DNA from: Isosphaeraceae bacterium | GTDB taxonomy: Bacteria > Planctomycetota > Planctomycetia > Isosphaerales > Isosphaeraceae | Length of the DNA: 57,165 nt | Direction of reading: 5' to 3' | NCBI GenBank assembly: GCA_031291845.1 | Contig: JARLIH010000494.1 | Span: 1-57,165 of the forward strand | Shown: one piece after another, positions 34,948-42,881 of the stretch | Position numbering within the stretch: the stretch's first letter is position 1 | Layout: the number at the start of each line of letters is the position of its first letter | Program-made: the position numbers and the translations under genes | Notes under the pieces: generated by a model | Told to the model about the DNA's origin: nothing | Seen by the model: the letters and a program-made list of their open reading frames with translations, nothing else | Databases searched by the model: none

Positions 34948-36758
34948 GCGGGCTCCAGGCCTAATGCCTTCTTTTGCACCACGGGCTCCAGGTGGATCCG
35001 CATCCGCTTCACCTGCACCGACGCCCTTTCGCAGTCGCGGGTGATCTGCTCGATCCGCGGGGCGGGAATGCGCGAGGTCGAAATCAGCACTTCGTCCACG
35101 CGGTGCTCCTTGCAGATCGCCAGGAACGAGCCGTTGCCGCCGAACACGCGATAGCCGTGGATGACCTTCCCCTTCTTCAAGGGGTCGTCGTCGACGAAGC
35201 CGACCAGGCAATACGAGAGCTTGCGGTTGTTCAGCACCTCGCGGGCGAGCAAGTCGCCGCCGTCGCCGGCGCCGTAGATCAGTACGCGACGCTCACCGCG
35301 GGACATCGGGGCCGGCAGCAAGCGGCGCAGCAGGCGGAACGTCATGCGGCTGAGCGAGAGCAAGAGCAGCAGGATCAACGCGTCGAGCACGAACACGGTC
35401 CGCGAGACCAACGCGACGTGCCCGGATAGCAACAGGACCAAGAGGCCAAGGGCCGAGCCCAGGGCGACGGCCTGGGCGTACACGATCAGGTCGTCGAGGC
35501 TCACGTAACGCCAGATCCCACGGTACACGCCCAGCACCAGGAACGTCGTCATATTGACGAACACCAGGATCGGCACGACCAGGAAGAACTGCGCCCGCGC
35601 GGCGTCCGTCGTGATCGGGCCATACACCAGGGCGTAGGCCGTGTAGTAGGACAGGACGACGAGCGCCACGTCGAGCAACACCTCGAAGACGCGCCGCTTG
35701 TACGAGAGGTCGACGATCCACGAGACGAGCAACGTGTCGCGGGCCGCGGTCTCGTCATAGACCTTCACGCCGGCCAGGTGGACGCCCAGGAGGCTCAAGA
35801 CCACGACGAAGCTGACGATGACAGCCAGGCTGACGTCGAACTCCTGGTGACGCACGAGCACGGCGATCAAGCCCGAGAGCGCGGCGAACCCGTAGAGCAT
35901 CCAGACGGCCTTGCGCTCCGACAGCCCCAGGGCAACCAGCCGGTGCGACGTGTGGTCGCGGCCCCCTTGCGACGCGGGGCGGCCGGCCATCTTGCGCAAG
36001 ATCATCACGAAGGTCGTGTCGAAGATCGGGATGAACATCGTCAGCACCGGCACCGCGAGGACCGGCAGGAAGCTCCGCGAGCGGCCGGACGAGAAGTTGA
36101 GCAAGGCCGCGCTCGCGAGGAAGAAGCCGATGAACAGCGAGCCGCAGTCGCCCATGAAGATCGACGCCGGGTGCGAGTTGTAGACCAGGTAGCCCACGAG
36201 CGAGGCGCCGAAGGCGGCGAGCAGGATGGCCTCCTCCGTCTGGCCGTTCGTCCAGAAGTTGAACGACAGGAAACCGGCGGCGATCAGGGAAATGCCGGCC
36301 GCCAGCCCGTCCATGTTGTCGAGCAGGTTGATCGCGTTCGTAATGCCTACGAGCCAGAAGGTCGTGATCGCCATGTTCAAGGGGACCGAACCCGTCCACG
36401 GCAACGCCAGGCCCGACGAGACGACCAAGGTCGCACCCAACACCTGGCCGATCAACTTCTGGTACGGCTTCAAATTGCGGAAGTCGTCCACCAGGCCGAC
36501 GACGAACAGGAACGCGCTGGCGAGGATCACCACGCGGGAATGGTCGTCGTACGGGAGGCAGGTGAGCGAGACGATCAGCACCGTCGCGGCGATCGCCACC
36601 CCTCCCAGGAGCGCGGTCGGCTTGCGGTGCCACCGATCGCTCCGAGGCCGGGCCACAATCCCGGCCCGGCGGGCCAGGGCGCGGACCAAAGGGGTCAGCA
36701 GGAGCGAGAGTCCCAGGGCCAGCCCGACTGCGATCAGGAGATTCAGTCTGCTGTTCAT
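34944..36758 (-). CDS. WecA/MraY-like sugar-1-phosphate transferase fused to truncated CapD-like domain
   Basis: A 604-residue fusion and the first gene of the operon. Residues 1-330 are a UDP-sugar:polyprenyl-phosphate transferase with DD91-92, NLLDNMDGLA (144-153), MGDCGSLF (202-209) and a GGRDHTSHRL motif (265-274). Residues 350-480 are a second membrane block like the N-terminus of CapD/WbpM proteins. Residues 490-560 are a Rossmann domain with IYGAGDGG, where CapD-type proteins continue with a 4,6-dehydratase domain; that domain is absent. The start ATG at 36758 has an AGAAGGA site. It likely puts the first sugar on undecaprenyl-phosphate; the role of the Rossmann part is unknown. Confidence 0.88.
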   Translation of the reverse strand: MNSRLNLLIAVGLALGLSLLLTPLVRALARRAGIVARPRSDRWHRKPTALLGGVAIAATVLIVSLTCLPYDDHSRVVILASAFLFVVGLVDDFRNLKPYQKLIGQVLGATLVVSSGLALPWTGSVPLNMAITTFWLVGITNAINLLDNMDGLAAGISLIAAGFLSFNFWTNGQTEEAILLAAFGASLVGYLVYNSHPASIFMGDCGSLFIGFFLASAALLNFSSGRSRSFLPVLAVPVLTMFIPIFDTTFVMILRKMAGRPASQGGRDHTSHRLVALGLSERKAVWMLYGFAALSGLIAVLVRHQEFDVSLAVIVSFVVVLSLLGVHLAGVKVYDETAARDTLLVSWIVDLSYKRRVFEVLLDVALVVLSYYTAYALVYGPITTDAARAQFFLVVPILVFVNMTTFLVLGVYRGIWRYVSLDDLIVYAQAVALGSALGLLVLLLSGHVALVSRTVFVLDALILLLLLSLSRMTFRLLRRLLPAPMSRGERRVLIYGAGDGGDLLAREVLNNRKLSYCLVGFVDDDPLKKGKVIHGYRVFGGNGSFLAICKEHRVDEVLISTSRIPAPRIEQITRDCERASVQVKRMRIHLEPVVQKKALGLEPA

Positions 36759-36830
36759 GGTGTTCCTTCTACGGTGAAGCAGGCCGAGACTCGGCAGTCA
36801 TTGCCCGAGCTTGCGGAGATGTCGCGTACC

Positions 36831-36922
36831 GGAAGGATGCGTTTCAAGCACCGGTGAAGTCGCGGTACGAGATGATGCATTTCTTGCGCCGTACGAATTG
36901 AGGAACGGTGCGTTTCATGCAC
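36831..36922. repeat. Three imperfect operator-like repeats upstream of the export/CDP-sugar operon
   Basis: Three copies of a short motif, TGC-TTTC-core-GCAC-like, occur at 36836-36851, 36874-36889 and 36907-36922. Each holds a small dyad: ATGC-N7-GCAC, ATGC-N7-GCGC and GTGC-N7-GCAC, with a shared spacer of about GTTTCAA. The first and third match at 18 of 21 positions over a longer window (36831-36851 against 36902-36922). Spacings are 38 and 33 bases. All three lie 75-165 bases upstream of the operon start codon at 36758 and downstream of the gene at 36927. This is the layout of tandem operators; the regulator is unknown. Confidence 0.45.
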
Positions 36923-36926
36923 TCTA

Positions 36927-37952
36927 TCAATGGACGGCAACGGCGGGCGTGGGACCGGCCTGGGAGGCACGCGGCGAGACGCGGAGCGAAGCGTCGTCAC
37001 GGAAGTGGGTGATGACCCGGTGGAGGATCTCGTCGAGGGCGACCGTCGGGCGGTAGCCGATCAAGGAGCCGATCTTGGAGATGTCGGGCACCCGGCGCGG
37101 CATGTCCTCGAAGCCTTCCTCGTAGGCCTCGTCGTAGGGAACATGGACGATCGACGACGTCGTGTCCGTCAGGGCCTGGACGCGCTCGGCCAGGGCCTGG
37201 ATGGAGACCTCCTCGCTCGAGCCGATGTTGTAGACCTCGCCCACGGCGTCGGGGTGATCCATCAGGGCCACGAGGGCGCGGACGACGTCGCCGACGTAGG
37301 TGAAGCAGCGGGTCTGCGAGCCGTCGCCGTACACCGTGATCGGCCGGCCGGCGAGGGCCTGCTTCACGAACGTGGGAATTACCATGCCGTACTGACCGGT
37401 CTGGCGCGGGCCCACGGTGTTGAACAGGCGGACCACCGTCGTCGGCAGCTTCTTCTCTCGCCAGTAGGCCAGGGCCAGGAACTCGTCGATCGCCTTCGAG
37501 CAGGCGTAGCTCCAGCGCCCCTTCGTGGTCGCGCCCATCACCAGGTTACCGTCCTCGCGGAACGGAACCTGGTTCGACAGACCATAGACCTCGGACGTCG
37601 AGGCGATCAACACGCGCTTCTTCTTCTTGTTCGCCTGCTGCAGCACGACCTCGGTGCCGTGCACGTTCGTCTCGATCGTGCGCACCGGGCTCTCGACGAT
37701 CAGCTTCACCCCCACCGCGGCCGCAAGGTGGAACACGACGTCGCACTGGTCGACCAGCTCAGCCACGACCGAGGCGTGGTGCACGCTCTCGATCGTGTAG
37801 TCGAAACGTGGATGAGCTTTCAGATGCTTGATGTTCTCCATGCTGCCGGTCGAAAGGTCGTCGAGCACAAAGACCTCGTCGCCGCGTGCCAGGTAGGCGT
37901 CGGACAGGTGCGAGCCGATGAAGCCCGCTCCACCCGTGATCAGAACACGCAT
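36927..37952 (-). CDS. NAD-dependent nucleotide-sugar epimerase/dehydratase/decarboxylase (extended SDR)
   Basis: A 341-residue extended SDR. VLITGGAGFIGSHL at residues 3-16 binds NAD, VLDDLSTG follows, ASTSEVYG near 117 holds the Ser/Thr and YACSK near 149 the Tyr-x3-Lys. The body resembles UDP-glucuronate decarboxylase and UDP-glucose 4-epimerase groups; I cannot separate these by eye. AGGAGGCGG lies before the ATG at 37952, a very strong ribosome site. The UDP-sugar dehydrogenase upstream (38535) could supply a UDP-uronate, which would favour decarboxylation or epimerisation of such a sugar. Confidence 0.82.
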   Translation of the reverse strand: MRVLITGGAGFIGSHLSDAYLARGDEVFVLDDLSTGSMENIKHLKAHPRFDYTIESVHHASVVAELVDQCDVVFHLAAAVGVKLIVESPVRTIETNVHGTEVVLQQANKKKKRVLIASTSEVYGLSNQVPFREDGNLVMGATTKGRWSYACSKAIDEFLALAYWREKKLPTTVVRLFNTVGPRQTGQYGMVIPTFVKQALAGRPITVYGDGSQTRCFTYVGDVVRALVALMDHPDAVGEVYNIGSSEEVSIQALAERVQALTDTTSSIVHVPYDEAYEEGFEDMPRRVPDISKIGSLIGYRPTVALDEILHRVITHFRDDASLRVSPRASQAGPTPAVAVH

Positions 37953-38534
37953 CGAAAACCGCCTCCTGTAGGGAAAGCCTGACGCCCGATTCGCGCGGAC
38001 TCCGTCCCCGTCGGTTGCGCCGGGAGCGTTCCGGACCGAAAAAGGGCCACTCGCACGTAGAGCCTTGCCAGGGGGGTCATCCCCCCTCGTAAACCGTCAC
38101 TGCAGACCCGAGGGCCCGCGCGCCGGTTTCCTGTCATCCGCGACAGCCACCGCGTCTCACCTGCCGAGGTACGGTGCAACCTCAGCCGTGTGACGCGGCC
38201 GTAAGATCCAATCAACAGAAACGAAAGCAACACTGCGTTTCGCGACCGGGGCCCTTACCCCAAAGCCGATCCAGCTTACCACACGCCCTCGTCTTTTCAA
38301 ACTACCGTGTGCACACAATCTCATTTTTTCTCGCATCAAATCGCGCGCAGCCGCGGCGCATGGGGACCTGGCAAAGCCAGCGCTGACATGACGGACTTTG
38401 CGCCCGACGCCGAGGCCCAGGGAACCTAGCCTGGGGGTCCTTCGATGCTACACAAAACCTTCGCATTCTCAATACGATGAATTCTCATAATACCGTCACC
38501 TCGCGCATTAAGCTCTACTTACGTATCGCAGGGC
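37953..38534. other. Gene-free interval between dehydrogenase and epimerase genes
   Basis: A 582-base stretch with no convincing coding frame. The part at about 38300-38340 and 38440-38520 is richer in A+T than the neighbouring genes and probably holds the promoter of the epimerase gene. A small inverted repeat CCCAGG-N8-CCTGGG lies at 38416-38435, just after the upstream gene on the minus strand, without a T-run. I see no transfer RNA, riboswitch or mobile element here. Confidence 0.4.
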
Positions 38535-39941
38535 TCATGCGGTCACCACGTCGGCACCGTCGCAGTGACGGAGGTGGCGCGTGGCGCCCCGGGTATCGAC
38601 GACGAGCGACGCGTGCTTCAGCACGAACGGCCAGTCGAACCGCCGGTGGTCCGTGGCGATCAGGACGCAGTCCTGCGCGGACAGCGTCTCGGCGTCCAGA
38701 GGCGCACTCTCCAGGCGGATCGTGTGCCCGCGGAGCGGAGGAAGAACGGGTACGTGGGGATCGTTGTACGAGACCACCGCGCCACGGTCCTGGAGGAGCT
38801 CCAGGAGCTCAAACGAGGGGCTCTCGCGGCAATCGTCCACGTCGGGTTTGTAGGCCGCGCCCAGGACCAGGATCCGGCTCCCCTTGACGGGTTTACCGCG
38901 GTCGTTGAGGGCGGCGGCTAGCCGCTCGATCACGTAGTGCGGCATCGCCGTGTTGATCTCGCCAGCCAGCTCGATGAACCGCGTGTGCACGCCGTGCTCA
39001 CGGGCGATCCACGTCAGGTAGAACGGATCGATCGGGATGCAGTGTCCCCCCAGGCCGGGCCCCGGGTAGAACGCCTGGAAACCAAATGGCTTCGTCTTCG
39101 CCGCGTCGATCACTTCCCAGACATCGATCCCCATCCGGTCGAAGACGACCTTGAGCTCGTTGACGAGCGCGATGTTCACCGCGCGATAGGTGTTCTCGAG
39201 GATCTTGCACGCCTCGGCCACCTCGCACGACGAAACGGGAATCACCTCCGGGACGACCGACCCGTACAGTGCGCGGGCGAGCTCGCCGCTCGTGTCGTCC
39301 CAGCCGCCCACGACCTTCGGGATATTGGCGGCCGAGAACTTCGGGTTCCCCGGATCTTCGCGCTCGGGGCTGTATGCCAAGAAGAAGTCGGCGCCGGCAT
39401 GCAGACCGCCCACTTCGAGCTCGGGGCGAAGCGCATCGCGCGTCGTGCCCGGGTACGTCGTGCTCTCGAGCACGATCAGTTGCCCCGGCTTCAGATGCTC
39501 GCCGATCGCCCGGCCGGTCGCGATGACGGCCGAGAGGTCGGGCTCGTGGTGCTTCCCCAGCGGCGTCGGCACGCAGATCAGCACCGCGTCGGCCTCCGTG
39601 AGCCGCGCGAAGTCCGTCGTCGCCTCGAACCGGCCCCCGTCCCGTAGCGCAGCCACGCGCTCGGACGGAATATGTCCAATGTAGCTCACACCCGCCTGAA
39701 GTCTCTCGACTTTGGCGGGATCGATATCGAGACCGAGAACGGGAAATCCGTGCCGGGCAAAAAGCTCGACCAGTGGGAGGCCGACGTAACCGAGCCCGAT
39801 CACGGCCACTCGCGCGGTCCGCTGCTCGATCGCCCGTTGCAACTGCGCGGCTCGTTCGGCCAGCGGACCGCCGCAAGCCACTGCCGGCTGCCGGGGGGAT
39901 CGCACGTATTGTGGATCGGGAATCATGACGCTTTGTGGCAT
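38535..39941 (-). CDS. Nucleotide-sugar 6-dehydrogenase (WbpA/TviB-like)
   Basis: A 468-residue NAD-dependent dehydrogenase that oxidises C6 of a UDP-sugar to the carboxylate. VAVIGLGYVGLPLVELFA near residue 44 is the NAD motif, CVPTPLGKH near 122 the next cofactor loop, and GPGLGGHCIPIDPFYL near 286 holds the catalytic Cys. The presence of KPDVDDCRESP near 383 and the overall plan match UDP-N-acetylhexosamine dehydrogenases (WbpA/TviB) rather than UDP-glucose dehydrogenase, which would give a HexNAc-uronate. The start could be ATG 39941 or 39926. Confidence 0.88.
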   Translation of the reverse strand: MPQSVMIPDPQYVRSPRQPAVACGGPLAERAAQLQRAIEQRTARVAVIGLGYVGLPLVELFARHGFPVLGLDIDPAKVERLQAGVSYIGHIPSERVAALRDGGRFEATTDFARLTEADAVLICVPTPLGKHHEPDLSAVIATGRAIGEHLKPGQLIVLESTTYPGTTRDALRPELEVGGLHAGADFFLAYSPEREDPGNPKFSAANIPKVVGGWDDTSGELARALYGSVVPEVIPVSSCEVAEACKILENTYRAVNIALVNELKVVFDRMGIDVWEVIDAAKTKPFGFQAFYPGPGLGGHCIPIDPFYLTWIAREHGVHTRFIELAGEINTAMPHYVIERLAAALNDRGKPVKGSRILVLGAAYKPDVDDCRESPSFELLELLQDRGAVVSYNDPHVPVLPPLRGHTIRLESAPLDAETLSAQDCVLIATDHRRFDWPFVLKHASLVVDTRGATRHLRHCDGADVVTA

Positions 39942-40053
39942 GGAGGGTCGGTCCTGCTATCGAGAAGGAATCTTGCTGCTATCGACCTTCCTGGCCTGCG
40001 CTGACGATCCCTCGCGCGGAGCGTCCGTCGTGGAGAGTCAGGAACAAACAGGT

Positions 40054-42777
40054 TCATGCATGATCGTGCCCTCCCGTGCCGTCGCGCGGTTCTGTGGCGG
40101 CATGCCCGTTGGTGCCATTGACCGGCTGAGTTCGGGCGTCCTCGGGGGGGGCCTCGAGGGTCTGCGGGGACTTGGCCTCGCCGTTTGTGCCATACACGTT
40201 GCCAGCCGTCCCGTTGCCATTGCCGTAGCCATACCCGTTGCCGTAACCGTAACCGTAACCGTAACCATACCCATAGGCGTACCCGTAACCCTGCCCGAAG
40301 CCGGCCTGCTCGCGGGTGATGCCGTTGATAATTGTGCCGAGGATTGGCGTGCCCAGGCTCCGGAGCAATTCCGTCGCGCGCTCAGCATCGTGCCGCTTGA
40401 GGGTGGTCGCCCGCACGACGAGCACGATGCCGTCGACGACGGCGCCTACGATGCACGGATCGGTCACGGCCAGGAGCGGCGAGGAGTCGACGATGACCAT
40501 GTCGTAGTGCTCGCGCACGACATCAAGAAACTCGGCGAAGTACGACGAGGCAAGCAACTCGGACGGGTTGGCAACGGTGGGGCCCGCGCTCATGAGGTCG
40601 AGGTTCTCCACCGGCGTCCTCTGCACGACCCTCGAGACCGGCAGCAGGGTCTTGAGCACCTGCGCCAGGCCGAGGTCGCGCTCCAGCCCGTAGAGCAGGT
40701 GCTGCGAGGGGCGCCTGAGGTCGGCGTCGACCAGCAGCACCTTGCGCCCGGCCTGTGCCAGGCTGATCGCGAGGTTGCTCGCGGACGTGCTCTTGCCGTC
40801 GCCGGAGTGCGGGCTGGTAACGAGCAGGACCTGGAGCTGCCGGCTCCTGCGCAGGAAGTCGAGGTTGGTGCGGATGGCCTTGTACGACTCGGCGATCATG
40901 GACCGGGGCTCGTCCTGACTGATGAGCCCGATGTTGCCGGCCACCTGCTCGTCGCGCCTCGCGATCTGGGGGATGAGGCCCAGAACGGTGATGTCCAGCA
41001 CGCGGCGGATTTCGGGCAGCGAGCGAATCTGGGCGTCGAGCATGTCGTAGAGGAAGGCCAGACCGAACCCGACCCCGAGCCCCAGCACGAGCGACGCCAC
41101 CAGGACGATCGCGACCTTGGGCCGCACGGCTTCGACGGACGGCGGGTTCACGGCCGAAGCGGTGATGTTCGTGTGGTCGCCGACCAAGCGGGCCTGCTTG
41201 AGCTGGTCGACGACCGAGTGAAACATGGTGCGCTGGCGTTCGAGCTCGGCCCGGAGGTTCGCCTCGGTAAGGCGATCGATCTCGCTCTCCTGGGCCTTGG
41301 CCAGGTCTTGCTCGAAACGGCGATGCATATCGTCGCGCAGGCGTTCGTTCGCCTCGAGGCCGCGGCGGAGGGTGACGAGCAACGCCCCAGCCGGACCGGC
41401 GGCGACCGCGTCGGGCTCTTTCGCCTGTTCGCCCTCGGCCAGGCCCGCGGCGCGACCCTGCGCTCGCTTTTCACCCAGTTGGTCCCGCCGCTCGCGCAAC
41501 GCCGATTCCTGGGCGCGATAGACGATAAGCTCGGTCTCGGCCCGGCGGATCTCCGCCTCGATCTCACCGGTCGCCTGGCGCGCCAGCGCGGCGCGAAGCG
41601 GACCCGCACGTTTCTTCCACAGATCGTCGAGTTGCTTGGTGATCGCCTCGAGGCGCCGCTCGGCGTCGCGTAACGCCGGGTCACTCTGGCCCCGCACCGT
41701 GCGCCGGTAGCTGTCGCGCCGCGAGGTCAATATTCCCACCTGGCTGGCGAGACGGGCGGTTTCCGGCTCGGCGTAAAAGGCTTCGGCGACCCTCTCGTCG
41801 GCGACCGGGTGGTCGTTCTGGAGGCGCGTTTGCTCCACCTGCAAGTGCTCGATCAGCCGCTCCGCCGTCGCCCGCTTGATGCCGATTTCTTCAAGCTGCG
41901 CTTCGACCTGCAGCGCGGAATCCGCGGGGAGCCCGTCCGCGCCCCCTTCACTGCGCTCGGCATCGGCGGTGCCGCCGAGAAGTTTCAGCACGCTGGCGAT
42001 CCCGCGCAGGCCCTCCCCCTCGCCGTGCAGCTTCTGACCCAGCTCGAGCTGCGACTGGAGGTGGGCCGACCGGAGCATCGCCTTGTTCGCCTCGGCGTCC
42101 CACTGATCGACGCGCCGCGCCAGGAGCGACCGGCCGTCTTCGGAGACGCTCAGCGCAGGGTGCTGCTTGCGGAAATCGAGGTACTTGCGCTCGAGATCCT
42201 TGAGCTCTCGGCTCAGCTCGTCCCGCACCTGGCCGATCAGGCGAATCACGTCGTTGGTGTTCTTCTGGTAGTTGTCCTCGAGGAACTTCGTGTAGCTGTC
42301 GACCACGGCCTCCACGACCTTCGTGGCCTCCTCGGAATTATCGGCCTGGTAGCCGATATCGAGCATCTTCACGGCGGGCTCAGGGCGGGTGACCTTGAGG
42401 GTCGCCGCCACCGCGGGGACTTGCAGGTGCGCGAGCTTCGCCTGCTTGATCGCCCGATCGAGCAGCATCGGGCTGCGGATGATGAGCATGTGGGTCGGAA
42501 TGTCGTCGTTCGGGTCGCCGAGCTGGAACGGGTCGTGCCCGTTGCCGACGGCGGCGTGCAAGGGACGTCCCCCCTCCTGGATGATCAGGAGCCGGGCCGT
42601 CCCTTTGTACACGGGCTTCACGCGGGCCACGTAGATCGCCCCCATCGTCGCGCAGACGAGCAAGGAGACGATGATGAACCGCCACCCCCGGCGCACGACG
42701 CCCAGGACGAGAAACACGTTCTCGAGCAGGCTGCGCTCGGCCGGAATCGAGTGGTTCGTCTGCGTGAGCTGCGTCAT
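40054..42777 (-). CDS. Wzc-like chain-length/tyrosine autokinase with Gly-Tyr tail
   Basis: A 907-residue fusion of a Wzz chain-length domain and a BY-kinase. A first membrane helix lies at about residues 28-48, then a large periplasmic coiled-coil part, a second helix near 555-575 and the cytoplasmic kinase. Walker A SPHSGDGKST is near residue 655, A' LLVDADLRRP near 679 and Walker B VIVDSS near 758. The tail after about residue 826 is a Gly-Tyr repeat with 11 tyrosines, encoded partly by perfect hexanucleotide repeats. Such tails are autophosphorylated in Wzc. It should control polymer length. No separate phosphatase (Wzb) is in the window. Confidence 0.92.
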   Translation of the reverse strand: MTQLTQTNHSIPAERSLLENVFLVLGVVRRGWRFIIVSLLVCATMGAIYVARVKPVYKGTARLLIIQEGGRPLHAAVGNGHDPFQLGDPNDDIPTHMLIIRSPMLLDRAIKQAKLAHLQVPAVAATLKVTRPEPAVKMLDIGYQADNSEEATKVVEAVVDSYTKFLEDNYQKNTNDVIRLIGQVRDELSRELKDLERKYLDFRKQHPALSVSEDGRSLLARRVDQWDAEANKAMLRSAHLQSQLELGQKLHGEGEGLRGIASVLKLLGGTADAERSEGGADGLPADSALQVEAQLEEIGIKRATAERLIEHLQVEQTRLQNDHPVADERVAEAFYAEPETARLASQVGILTSRRDSYRRTVRGQSDPALRDAERRLEAITKQLDDLWKKRAGPLRAALARQATGEIEAEIRRAETELIVYRAQESALRERRDQLGEKRAQGRAAGLAEGEQAKEPDAVAAGPAGALLVTLRRGLEANERLRDDMHRRFEQDLAKAQESEIDRLTEANLRAELERQRTMFHSVVDQLKQARLVGDHTNITASAVNPPSVEAVRPKVAIVLVASLVLGLGVGFGLAFLYDMLDAQIRSLPEIRRVLDITVLGLIPQIARRDEQVAGNIGLISQDEPRSMIAESYKAIRTNLDFLRRSRQLQVLLVTSPHSGDGKSTSASNLAISLAQAGRKVLLVDADLRRPSQHLLYGLERDLGLAQVLKTLLPVSRVVQRTPVENLDLMSAGPTVANPSELLASSYFAEFLDVVREHYDMVIVDSSPLLAVTDPCIVGAVVDGIVLVVRATTLKRHDAERATELLRSLGTPILGTIINGITREQAGFGQGYGYAYGYGYGYGYGYGNGYGYGNGNGTAGNVYGTNGEAKSPQTLEAPPEDARTQPVNGTNGHAATEPRDGTGGHDHA
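40241..40266. repeat. Hexanucleotide tandem repeat (CCGTAA) coding for Gly-Tyr
   Basis: Four perfect copies of CCGTAA plus two bases, read on the minus strand as GGT-TAC codons. It lies inside the C-terminal Gly-Tyr tail of the kinase at 40054. Because the unit is six bases, slippage would add or remove Gly-Tyr pairs without changing the reading frame. Confidence 0.9.
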
Positions 42778-42881
42778 TTTCCCGTCGCCTCGACCCCGTG
42801 AATGCTCACCCGAAGCGATCCATCGCGTAACCCGGTAAGCCGGCGATCATACTAGCCGGCCTAGCACAATTTCAACCGGTT

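Noticed and set aside
35755..36633. Long second open frame over the WecA-like gene
   Set aside because: It is a shifted-frame reading with Arg/Ala/Pro-rich content typical of GC-rich antisense or shifted frames; the real gene has all family motifs.
38416..38435. Inverted repeat CCCAGG-N8-CCTGGG as a terminator after the dehydrogenase gene
   Set aside because: Stem is short and no T-run follows on the minus strand.
40200..40300. Tandem repeat as a CRISPR-like array
   Set aside because: Units are six bases and in frame with a Gly-Tyr coding tail; there are no spacers.
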